Shown here: one piece after another, positions 57,688 to 64,000 of the stretch | Position numbering within the stretch: position 1 is the first letter of the stretch | How the letters are laid out: every line of letters begins with the position of its first letter | Assembly: GCA_934162655.1 (NCBI GenBank) | Contig: CAKPJL010000003.1 | Location: 25,314 to 89,313 of the forward strand | Source: an uncultured Clostridia bacterium | GTDB lineage: Bacteria; Bacillota; Clostridia; TANB77; CAG-465 | Direction of reading: 5' to 3' | Length of the DNA: 64,000 nucleotides | The notes under the pieces: model-generated | Seen by the model: the letters and a program-made list of their open reading frames with translations, nothing else | Database searches by the model: none | Told to the model about the DNA's origin: nothing | Program-made: the position numbers and the translations under genes

Positions 57688-58396
57688 TTTTTATTTTTCT
57701 TAGTTCATCTTTATCTTCTGCTTTTACTTTATAACTATCAATTATTTTTTGAATTGCCATATTGTATATAAAATCATCTTCTACATTTTCTTTTAAAAAA
57801 CTTAAAGCCTTTTTTGGGTATTTTATATATATTTTTGACAAAGCCCAAGATATAGCCATTTTAGAGTAATATGCTTTGCTATTTATTTGTTTATAATAAT
57901 CTAAAATCTTGTCTATGTATATATCATCTATATAATAATTTAGAGAAATAACAACTGCAAATCTTTGCATAAATTCTTCATCAGACTTAAAGTAATTGTC
58001 TAAAAAATCTATTACTTCTTCCTTATTTTTATTTACAAATTTTAATGTAGAACAAACCATGTCACAAATTGCCCAATCCTTTATACATGGAATATACAAT
58101 TCTAATATTTTTAATCTATCATTAATTTTTAATTCATTTATATATTCTATCAAAAATCCTTTTATCATAATTTCTTCAAAGCTAAATCTATCATCTGTAT
58201 CAATAATATACTTAACTTTTTCATCTAGCAAATAACTAAAATTTTTTGCCAATTTTTTTGCAATAATTCTTAAATTTGGCACTCTAACTCCTAGTATATT
58301 TCTATTTGTCATACAAATTTTTTTCTGAAAATTTATAAATTCTTTGCTTTCAATCTTAACATTTATTTCATTTATTACATATTCTTCTATACTCAT
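57674..58396 (-). CDS. DNA alkylation repair protein, AlkD-like HEAT-repeat family
   Basis: This 240-residue all-helical protein has the family pattern of repeated helix pairs and the recognisable segments GVRVPNLRIIAKKLAK (about 36-51), EEIMIKGFLIEYI (about 74-86), DWAICDMVCSTLKF (about 111-124) and RFAVVISLNYYID (about 145-157). Length fits AlkD (about 230). AlkD removes alkylated bases without flipping them. The closely related proteins of this class in Clostridia have untested activity. The start lies 8 bases after the stop of the YgjP-like gene. Confidence 0.88.
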   Translation of the reverse strand: MSIEEYVINEINVKIESKEFINFQKKICMTNRNILGVRVPNLRIIAKKLAKNFSYLLDEKVKYIIDTDDRFSFEEIMIKGFLIEYINELKINDRLKILELYIPCIKDWAICDMVCSTLKFVNKNKEEVIDFLDNYFKSDEEFMQRFAVVISLNYYIDDIYIDKILDYYKQINSKAYYSKMAISWALSKIYIKYPKKALSFLKENVEDDFIYNMAIQKIIDSYKVKAEDKDELRKIKRIKR

Positions 58397-58404
58397 ATTT
58401 CACC

Positions 58405-59142
58405 TTACTTAAATAACTTTAAATATTTAGAATTCTTATTTATCCATCTTTGACATAAAGCATAATTTTTAGAATATTTATATACAAAGTTGTAAAATTC
58501 TTTACTATGATTTGGATAAATTACATGTGCAATTTCATGAACAACGATAGATGATATTACCTCTTGTGGCATAAATGCTAAATTAATATTAAAATTAAGC
58601 TTATGTGTTTTGATGTTACAGCTACCATATCTAGAAGACATTTTTTTAATAGAATAACCACATATATTTACTCCCATTAATTTTGAATAATAATCTATTT
58701 TTTGACTAAGTACCTCATCTAACCTTTTTTTATAAAATTTTTCTAATGCACTAGTTATTTTTTGAAGTCTTTTTTCATCATCCAAACTAGCAAAGATAAT
58801 TATACAGCTATTTTGTACTTTTAAATTTACTCTTGATTTATCCACATTTTGCACAGTAAGCCTATAAAAATCACCAAAATATAAAATATTCATATCATTA
58901 TTTAGCACATTTTCAATTTGGTAACTTCTATTTTCCATATACATCTCATACACTTTTGCAGCGTTATCATATATTATATTTAGTGCTTTAGCCTCACTTA
59001 CATACTTAGGCTTATTAATTCTTATCTTACCATTTTTGACATATAATTTTACACTTTTTGTATTTTTAATAGTTTTAATTTCTACTGGTATATCTACTCC
59101 AAATAATTTTATATAAATACATTCTTCATTTTTATTACTCAT
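58405..59142 (-). CDS. YgjP-like M48 family metallopeptidase
   Basis: This 245-residue protein has the zinc motif HEIAHVIYPNHSKEFY (HExxH with the third His eight residues on, about 203-218). The conserved upstream motifs are KKMSSRYGSCNIKTHKLNFNINLAFMP (about 166-192), typical of the YgjP/SprT-like family DUF45. A long N-terminal strand-rich domain precedes. The role is not settled. The gene starts without an obvious ribosome site at ATG 59142 and is followed 8 bases later by the AlkD-like gene. Confidence 0.92.
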   Translation of the reverse strand: MSNKNEECIYIKLFGVDIPVEIKTIKNTKSVKLYVKNGKIRINKPKYVSEAKALNIIYDNAAKVYEMYMENRSYQIENVLNNDMNILYFGDFYRLTVQNVDKSRVNLKVQNSCIIIFASLDDEKRLQKITSALEKFYKKRLDEVLSQKIDYYSKLMGVNICGYSIKKMSSRYGSCNIKTHKLNFNINLAFMPQEVISSIVVHEIAHVIYPNHSKEFYNFVYKYSKNYALCQRWINKNSKYLKLFK

Positions 59143-59193
59143 AACTATATTATAGATTACTATTTAAAATTTTTCAAGTAAATAAAGAACTGA

Positions 59194-59227
59194 CAAAAAA
59201 AGATGAACTTTTTTTATAGTTCATCTT
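59194..59227 (-). terminator. Terminator of the SPFH gene
   Basis: AAGATGAACT (59200-59209) pairs perfectly with AGTTCATCTT (59218-59227), followed by a T-run on the minus strand, 24 bases beyond the SPFH stop. Confidence 0.88.
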
Positions 59228-59250
59228 AAAAATAAATATTAACAATTTAA

Positions 59251-60495
59251 TTATTCAGCTTTTGTGCCACATTCTGGACAGAATTTTTGATTAGCTTCAA
59301 GCACTGTTCCACAATTTGAACATTTCTTTACCTGTGGTATTTCTGGTTTTTTAGTTCCACATTCTGCACAGAATTTTCCATTACATTTAATTTTACAATT
59401 AGGACATTCCCATTCATCAGCAACTGGTTGTGCAGTTACTACTTGATTTACTTTTGGCTCGGCTGGGCTTGCAACTGAACCTGCTGTTTGATTAGTCCAA
59501 GGACCTGCTGCTGCTCCACCAACGATGCCATTTGATGCCATATTCATCATACCGATTCCCATAAATCCGTTAGCTGCACCATTTGCATTATTTGCTGCAC
59601 CTTCAACAGCATTTGCATAAGAACCAACAAGTTTTCCTTGTTGCATCATAGAGTTTGAAGCAAGTTGATAATCTTTTACTGCTGTTTTTGCCTCTTCTGT
59701 TAGAGTTACTCCCTTTAAATTAAAGTTAACAATTTTAATTCCTCTTTTTTCTACGCCTTGTTTAAAATCTCTTTCTGCTATTACATCTTTAATTTCTGAT
59801 CTTAGGGCTCCTAATTTTTCAACAGATATTGGTTTTTCTTCTGTTCCAAGTTCTTGGATAACTTCTGATAAAACTTCTTCTGCTTCTGAACGCATTTGCA
59901 TTCCCCATTTAGATTCAATACCAACTAAATCTTCAGTTTTAAATACATCTGCTGTACCAGCTATTTCTTGCATGAAAAGTGCTGGATCAGTAATTTGAAT
60001 TGTATATGTACCATGGCATTTTATTGAAACTAAAAGTGGTTGAAAAGTTCCTGGACACATAGCATTTGGTATCTTACGAGTCCAATCTGAAAAATCAAGT
60101 GGATTACTTGTTCCAAATGTTGCACCTGGTACTTCATGAATATTGAAGAAGAATACAGCTTGTTGTTTTGCAGATGCTCCATTATATGTAAATCTTTGCC
60201 ACATTTCTTTAAATACATCACCAAATTGTCCTGCAAAGAAAGATGGTGTAGAAGATGAATCAAAAGTATAGATACCTTCTTCAGCTGTTGCTTCAATTAC
60301 ACGTCCATTATCATATATAATAGCACATTGTCCTGGTGCAACAATAATTGTACTTCCATTTGATATTACACCATTTGGTGTAGTAACTTTTTTCATTAAT
60401 ATTTCTTGGCCCATTTCCTCACAACGCAAGGCCTCTTTCCATTGGTCATGAAAAGTAGAGCCTACTGCTGATGCTGCTGCTTTTATTAATCCCAT
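59251..60495 (-). CDS. SPFH-domain protein with two C-terminal zinc ribbons (YdjI-like)
   Basis: This 414-residue protein starts MGLIKAAASAVGSTFHDQWKEA and has an SPFH/band-7-type core (about 40-280), for example VAPGQCAIIYDNGRVIEATAEEGIYTFD (about 52-79). A Gly/Ala/Asn-rich linker follows, and two zinc ribbons close the protein: CPNCKIKCNGKFCAEC (about 366-381) and CSNCGTVLEANQKFCPEC (about 393-410). The plan is that of the YdjI group, known from stress and membrane-associated operons. It is probably membrane-peripheral and oligomeric. It follows the Tim44-like gene after a 122-base gap. Confidence 0.88.
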   Translation of the reverse strand: MGLIKAAASAVGSTFHDQWKEALRCEEMGQEILMKKVTTPNGVISNGSTIIVAPGQCAIIYDNGRVIEATAEEGIYTFDSSSTPSFFAGQFGDVFKEMWQRFTYNGASAKQQAVFFFNIHEVPGATFGTSNPLDFSDWTRKIPNAMCPGTFQPLLVSIKCHGTYTIQITDPALFMQEIAGTADVFKTEDLVGIESKWGMQMRSEAEEVLSEVIQELGTEEKPISVEKLGALRSEIKDVIAERDFKQGVEKRGIKIVNFNLKGVTLTEEAKTAVKDYQLASNSMMQQGKLVGSYANAVEGAANNANGAANGFMGIGMMNMASNGIVGGAAAGPWTNQTAGSVASPAEPKVNQVVTAQPVADEWECPNCKIKCNGKFCAECGTKKPEIPQVKKCSNCGTVLEANQKFCPECGTKAE

Positions 60496-60617
60496 TTTAA
60501 ATTCCCCCTTTAAATAAAGATTGTTATCTACTTTGTATTTGTTACAATTTTATAACAAATCATTACATGTATTATATAATTTTTTTGACTATTTGTAAAG
60601 TCCTAAACAATACAATT

Positions 60618-61508
60618 TTATCTAATAGACTCTAAACTACTTAAAACAAAGTCATGATCATCTGTCACAATAACATTTCCACAATATTTACATTTTCCAG
60701 AAGATGTTACCTCTGTTGGAGCTCCACATGATGGACAAGATGTTGTTTTAACTTCTGTGCCATTTTGTGTTTTTCTTCCAAGTGTTCTAGTAAATTTTAA
60801 ATTGTAACTCATATTCCAGTAAGTATCCTTATTTCCTTCTAGTAATGCTTTTGTATTAGCATCTATTATATAATCTTTCATTTTAGCATTAAGTCTTACA
60901 GTTATAGTCTCTTTTGATCCATCTACTTTATAATCTGTAATAGCTGCATAACTTACTGATACTCTTTCAACAACATTTATTTTGTTATTTTTAATATATT
61001 CATTTAATTGGGTACTATGTTGTTCAAATAAATCTTTTGATTCAAATGTTCTTATTGTTTCAAAATCTCTAGCTGTCCATGCAGTTTGCATTTTTACAAA
61101 TAAATCTTTTGCCCACATTAGGAATTTTTCTTCTGAGAAGTTAGGATCATTTTCCCTTATTTTATCTACAACTTTTTCTAGATTATTTGATGGTACTGAT
61201 CTTGAAACATTATTATTTGTCTTTTTGTTTGCACTACTTACTGTATTAGCTACAGCAATTATTATAATAAGAACCATTGTTATAAAAACTCCAATACCAA
61301 AAGTTCCAATATCTCCATCCCCATCGCTGTCTGAGTAATCCCATGAACTACTTGAATCCCAAGAGCTACTAGAATAATCACTTCCGCCACTGTCATAGCT
61401 ATTAAAATTTCCCACATCTGCTAAAACAAAGGCAGATGTCATTAGAATAAATACAAAAGTTAAAATTAAAAGTAACTTTCTAACCTTTTCTTTTTTCACT
61501 AATTTCAC
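60618..61508 (-). CDS. Tim44-like membrane protein with zinc ribbon
   Basis: This 296-residue protein has an N-terminal signal anchor (about 12-31), a low-complexity Ser/Asp segment (about 35-65), a second helix (about 70-88), a Tim44-like domain (about 110-245, DPNFSEEKFLMWAKDLFVKMQTAWTARDFETIR region) and a C-terminal zinc ribbon CPSCGAPTEVTSSGKCKYC (about 254-272). Proteins of this kind are encoded beside YdjI-like SPFH proteins in many Bacillota. Its function is untested. It lies 11 bases after secF, so it may be cotranscribed with the Sec genes. Confidence 0.85.
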   Translation of the reverse strand: MKLVKKEKVRKLLLILTFVFILMTSAFVLADVGNFNSYDSGGSDYSSSSWDSSSSWDYSDSDGDGDIGTFGIGVFITMVLIIIIAVANTVSSANKKTNNNVSRSVPSNNLEKVVDKIRENDPNFSEEKFLMWAKDLFVKMQTAWTARDFETIRTFESKDLFEQHSTQLNEYIKNNKINVVERVSVSYAAITDYKVDGSKETITVRLNAKMKDYIIDANTKALLEGNKDTYWNMSYNLKFTRTLGRKTQNGTEVKTTSCPSCGAPTEVTSSGKCKYCGNVIVTDDHDFVLSSLESIR

Positions 61509-61519
61509 CTACCTTATCA

Positions 61520-62401
61520 TTATTTTTTATCACTTTTCTTACTCATCATATACCACAAAGGTGATGCTATAAATATTGAAGAGTATGTACCAACTAACAC
61601 ACCAATTATAAGTGGTAAAGAGAATTGCATAAGAACTTGTTGTGAATTAATATATGCTAGAACATACATTATTATTACAACCACTACTGTTGTAACTGAT
61701 GTATATATAGTTCTTGTAATAGTTTGTTTTAAACTTACATTTATAGTTTCATATAAATTTTTAGATAATGATATTTTCTTTTTATTTTCTCTTATTCTAT
61801 CATAAATTACAATTGTATCATTTATTGAATATCCTATTATAGTAAGTATTACAGCAATAAATACAGAGTTTATTGGTAATTTAAATATTCCATATATTGC
61901 AATTATAAATAATGCATCGTGAACCAACGCAAGTATTGCAGAAATTGCAGCTTTTATACCTAGTGTTTTAAACCTTAAACATATATATATAAGTATTAAA
62001 ATACAAGATACTCCTAAAGCAAGTAACGCAGAGTTTATTAAGTCTTTCCCATAAGCTGGCTCTATACTTCTTATAGATGGCTCTTCCATATTAGTATATT
62101 TTTCCTTTAAGCCTGCTACAACTTTATCTTGCATGTCAGTAGGAATTGGATCAATAGTTATTGTAACCCTATTTTCACCACCAGTAGTTTTTTGAACAAG
62201 AGGGCTTTTATCTGTTATGTTTTTTATAATGTTTTCTATATCTGTATTACTATATTCTTCCTTTAAATCTGTTTCAACAACCACTCCACCTCTAAAATCT
62301 ATATCATAAGTAAAGCCTGTTACAAAACCATAAGTTATTCCTCCAACAATTACCAAAAGTGAGAATATAAGTGCAACATATCTATATTTTAAAAAGTCCA
62401 T
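61520..62401 (-). CDS. secF: Protein translocase subunit SecF
   Basis: This 293-residue protein has six helices and the family motifs FTYDIDFRGGVVVETDL (about 30-46) and GYSINDTIVIYDRIREN (about 190-206). With SecD it uses the proton gradient to finish export through SecYEG. It is separate from secD, 1 base downstream of it, as in many Clostridia (in Bacillus the two are fused). Confidence 0.97.
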   Translation of the reverse strand: MDFLKYRYVALIFSLLVIVGGITYGFVTGFTYDIDFRGGVVVETDLKEEYSNTDIENIIKNITDKSPLVQKTTGGENRVTITIDPIPTDMQDKVVAGLKEKYTNMEEPSIRSIEPAYGKDLINSALLALGVSCILILIYICLRFKTLGIKAAISAILALVHDALFIIAIYGIFKLPINSVFIAVILTIIGYSINDTIVIYDRIRENKKKISLSKNLYETINVSLKQTITRTIYTSVTTVVVVIIMYVLAYINSQQVLMQFSLPLIIGVLVGTYSSIFIASPLWYMMSKKSDKK

Positions 62402-62402
62402 A

Positions 62403-63701
62403 CTAATTCTCCTCCATTTTTGTCTTTATTCCAAACAGCCATGGGTGATTAGCCTCTAATGGAACTAATTGTTTTAATAAATACTTTGTAAGTAGTATTG
62501 CAGTTATCATACTTGAAAGTGTACCTATAACAAGAGTTATTCCAAAACCTTTTATAGTACCTGTTCCAAAAATATAAAGTAACATAGCAACTATAAAAGT
62601 AGTAATATTTCCATCAATTACTGCTGTCATTGCATTTTTGAAGCTTCTTTCAAAAGCTTTTTGCGGTGCTATTTTATTTTTAAATTCTTCTTTTAATCTT
62701 TCAAATATTATAACATTGGCATCAACTGCCATACCAAGCGATAATATAAGACCTGCTATTCCTGGTAAAGTTAGAGAAATTCCAAGTTGTGCCATTACAT
62801 TTATTACTATTCCAACATAACCGATAAGCCCTAAAGAAGCGACTACACCTGGCAATCTATACACAATAATCATAATTAGTGCTACTACAACTACACTAAT
62901 TATGGCAACATATGCACTTACTTCTAAAGCTTTCTGACCTATATATGGTCCTACATACTCCTTATTTATAATATTTAGGTTAAAAGGTAATGCTCCAGAA
63001 TCAATTAACATTGCATATTCTTTTGCTGCATCCCTTTTTTCAGCATATGTACCACTAAGTGTAATTATAGCAGAATCAGATTCAATTTTTTCATTTACCA
63101 TAGGTGCCATAAGTTCATCTTCATCTAAATATATAGATAATGTTTTTCCGACCAATTTTTCAGTAGCAGAAGCAAATTTTACCTTTCCCTCATCACTAAA
63201 ATTTAACACAACATGTGGTGTATTAAAACCAGTTGCATCAATTGGCTCTTCACTATATTTTGCAGATTTAATATCGTCACCTGCCAATAGTACATTTCCA
63301 TCTGAATCTCTAAACTCTATTTTTGCAGTTTTATCAAGTCCTTCTACTACTGATAGAGGATCTTTTGATGTATCAGAAATATCAGCAGGTATCTCTACAT
63401 AAATTCTTGAAGTAGCTGTATCTTGACGTACATAATAGTCAAAAATATTTTTGGATTCTAATCTTTTTTTTATAACTGCCTCTGATTTTTTTAGGTCATC
63501 TGAAGTTATTTGACTACCATCATCTGATGTAGCTTGATATACTATGCTAACTCCACCACTAATATCAAGTCCAGTTTTTAAATCATTTATATCATTTACT
63601 ATCTTTTTATCTTTTATTTTAAGTCCAAATATTGCAAGGTATGTTATTACTAAAATAACAATCAAGCATATAATGAATTTTAATATATTAGCCTTTTTCA
63701 C
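62403..63701 (-). CDS. secD: Protein translocase subunit SecD
   Basis: This 432-residue protein has an N-terminal helix (about 6-26), the SecD head LKTGLDISGGVSIVYQA (about 41-57), a periplasmic-type domain, and C-terminal helices with GLILSLGMAVDANVIIFERLKEE (about 315-337) and the motif AVIDGNITTFI. It is shorter than Gram-negative SecD (about 600), as usual in Gram-positives. It is the first gene of secD-secF-Tim44-like-SPFH. Confidence 0.97.
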   Translation of the reverse strand: MKKANILKFIICLIVILVITYLAIFGLKIKDKKIVNDINDLKTGLDISGGVSIVYQATSDDGSQITSDDLKKSEAVIKKRLESKNIFDYYVRQDTATSRIYVEIPADISDTSKDPLSVVEGLDKTAKIEFRDSDGNVLLAGDDIKSAKYSEEPIDATGFNTPHVVLNFSDEGKVKFASATEKLVGKTLSIYLDEDELMAPMVNEKIESDSAIITLSGTYAEKRDAAKEYAMLIDSGALPFNLNIINKEYVGPYIGQKALEVSAYVAIISVVVVALIMIIVYRLPGVVASLGLIGYVGIVINVMAQLGISLTLPGIAGLILSLGMAVDANVIIFERLKEEFKNKIAPQKAFERSFKNAMTAVIDGNITTFIVAMLLYIFGTGTIKGFGITLVIGTLSSMITAILLTKYLLKQLVPLEANHPWLFGIKTKMEEN

Positions 63702-63808
63702 GTTTAAAACTCCCTCCTAATAACATGCTTATTATACTATCTTAAAATTTGTTAGTCAAGATTTTACCATTATATTTAGACATTTTTTGCTTGTGAAATA
63801 TTTCTGTA

Positions 63809-63856
63809 AAAAAAATCGTGAACCTAAAAATAATTTTCCTAGTTCACGGCTTTTTT
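63809..63856. terminator. Bidirectional terminator upstream of secD
   Basis: CGTGAAC (63817-63823) pairs perfectly with GTTCACG (63842-63848), with A's before and T's after on both strands. It separates the right-edge gene from secD. Confidence 0.85.
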
Positions 63857-63912
63857 AAGCTTAAAGATAAAAAATATTTAGATGTTTGCACATAACAAAT
63901 CTAATAGAAAGT

Positions 63913-64000
63913 CTAATTTTTTTCAATATTTTTTATCTCATCTTCTGATAAACCTGTTACTTTGCATATAAAATTAATATCTGCATTTTCTTTTAACATA
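63913..64000 (-). CDS. C-terminus of a PD-(D/E)XK nuclease-family transposase (Rpn type), partial
   Basis: Only the last 28 residues are in the window, ending KVTGLSEDEIKNIEKN before TAG. The form (D/E)INFICKVTGLSEDEIKN is the usual C-terminal helix pair of Rpn/PDDEXK putative transposases, where TGLS-x-EEI is very common. The start is outside. The match is short, so the call is tentative. Confidence 0.5.
   Translation of the reverse strand, partial: MLKENADINFICKVTGLSEDEIKNIEKN

Noticed and set aside
1..64000. CRISPR array, prophage, insertion sequence or rRNA operon
   Set aside because: No regularly spaced repeats, no phage structural or integrase gene, no complete transposase with inverted repeats and no rRNA sequence were seen. 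The only tandem repeats are in the surface protein gene.

Overview
The window is a chromosomal piece of a very AT-rich, endospore-forming Bacillota of the class Clostridia, probably an uncultured host-associated lineage. The evidence is Clostridia-type sporulation genes (spoIID, a catalytically intact spoIIQ-type LytM peptidase, spoIIID-mbl, cwlD), a valS T-box leader, TTGACA/TATAAT promoters with strong GGAGG ribosome sites, and the standard genetic code. Almost everything lies on the minus strand. The only plus-strand genes are three tRNAs, a frameshifted phosphatase and one small regulator.

Layout. 1-2853: edge of a conjugation-type (type IV secretion) module with VirB6-, VirB2- and VirD4-like genes. 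3039-3277: tRNA-Lys, tRNA-Glu, tRNA-Thr. 3295-8435: a run holding the conserved ireB-ruvX-yrzB genes, with a pilin-like gene inside it and a TadZ-like ATPase, a GGDEF-like protein and a VirB2-like small protein at its head. 8569-9461: a split TauE/SafE transporter and a 45-residue peptide. 9523-13072: spoIID-spoIIQ-spoIIID-mbl. 13258-22846: three surface or secreted proteins, namely a pilin-headed repeat protein, a 1702-residue exported protein and an FN3 plus dead C39-like protein. 23009-35691: one long operon for a divergent Tad-like pilus. 35876-39868: CorA, then a cassette of a SipW-type substrate, its signal peptidase and a DUF5305 protein. 40075-50327: CDF transporter, T-box-valS, divergent PAP2, frameshifted histidine phosphatase, tadA, cwlD, a DUF4190-like protein, a collagen-like surface protein and a sortase-B-fold protein without its catalytic residues. 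50439-57075: gdpP-rplI-dnaB-tilS-ftsH. 57311-64000: XRE regulator, AlkD-like and YgjP-like proteins, an SPFH plus Tim44-like pair, secF-secD, and the tail of a PD-(D/E)XK transposase-family nuclease.

The strongest candidate for an incompletely described system is the 12.7-kb pilus operon. It encodes a CpaB-like protein, two ParA/MinD-fold proteins with broken P-loops, a membrane-anchored CpaF-type ATPase, a fused TadB-TadC platform, and seven N-terminally anchored small proteins in at least two paralogous families. One of these ends in an Ada-like zinc finger. None has the usual G|xxxxE prepilin site, and no prepilin peptidase or secretin lies in the window. The TadZ-like gene near 7 kb, with a VirB2-like gene, may be a second part of the same machine.

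A second theme is extracellular matter whose processing enzymes are altered: a pseudo-sortase beside a collagen-like protein, a C39-like protein without Cys and His, and two type-IV-pilin-headed proteins without Glu5. Functions given for these are inference from motifs and context. Conserved housekeeping calls are firm.
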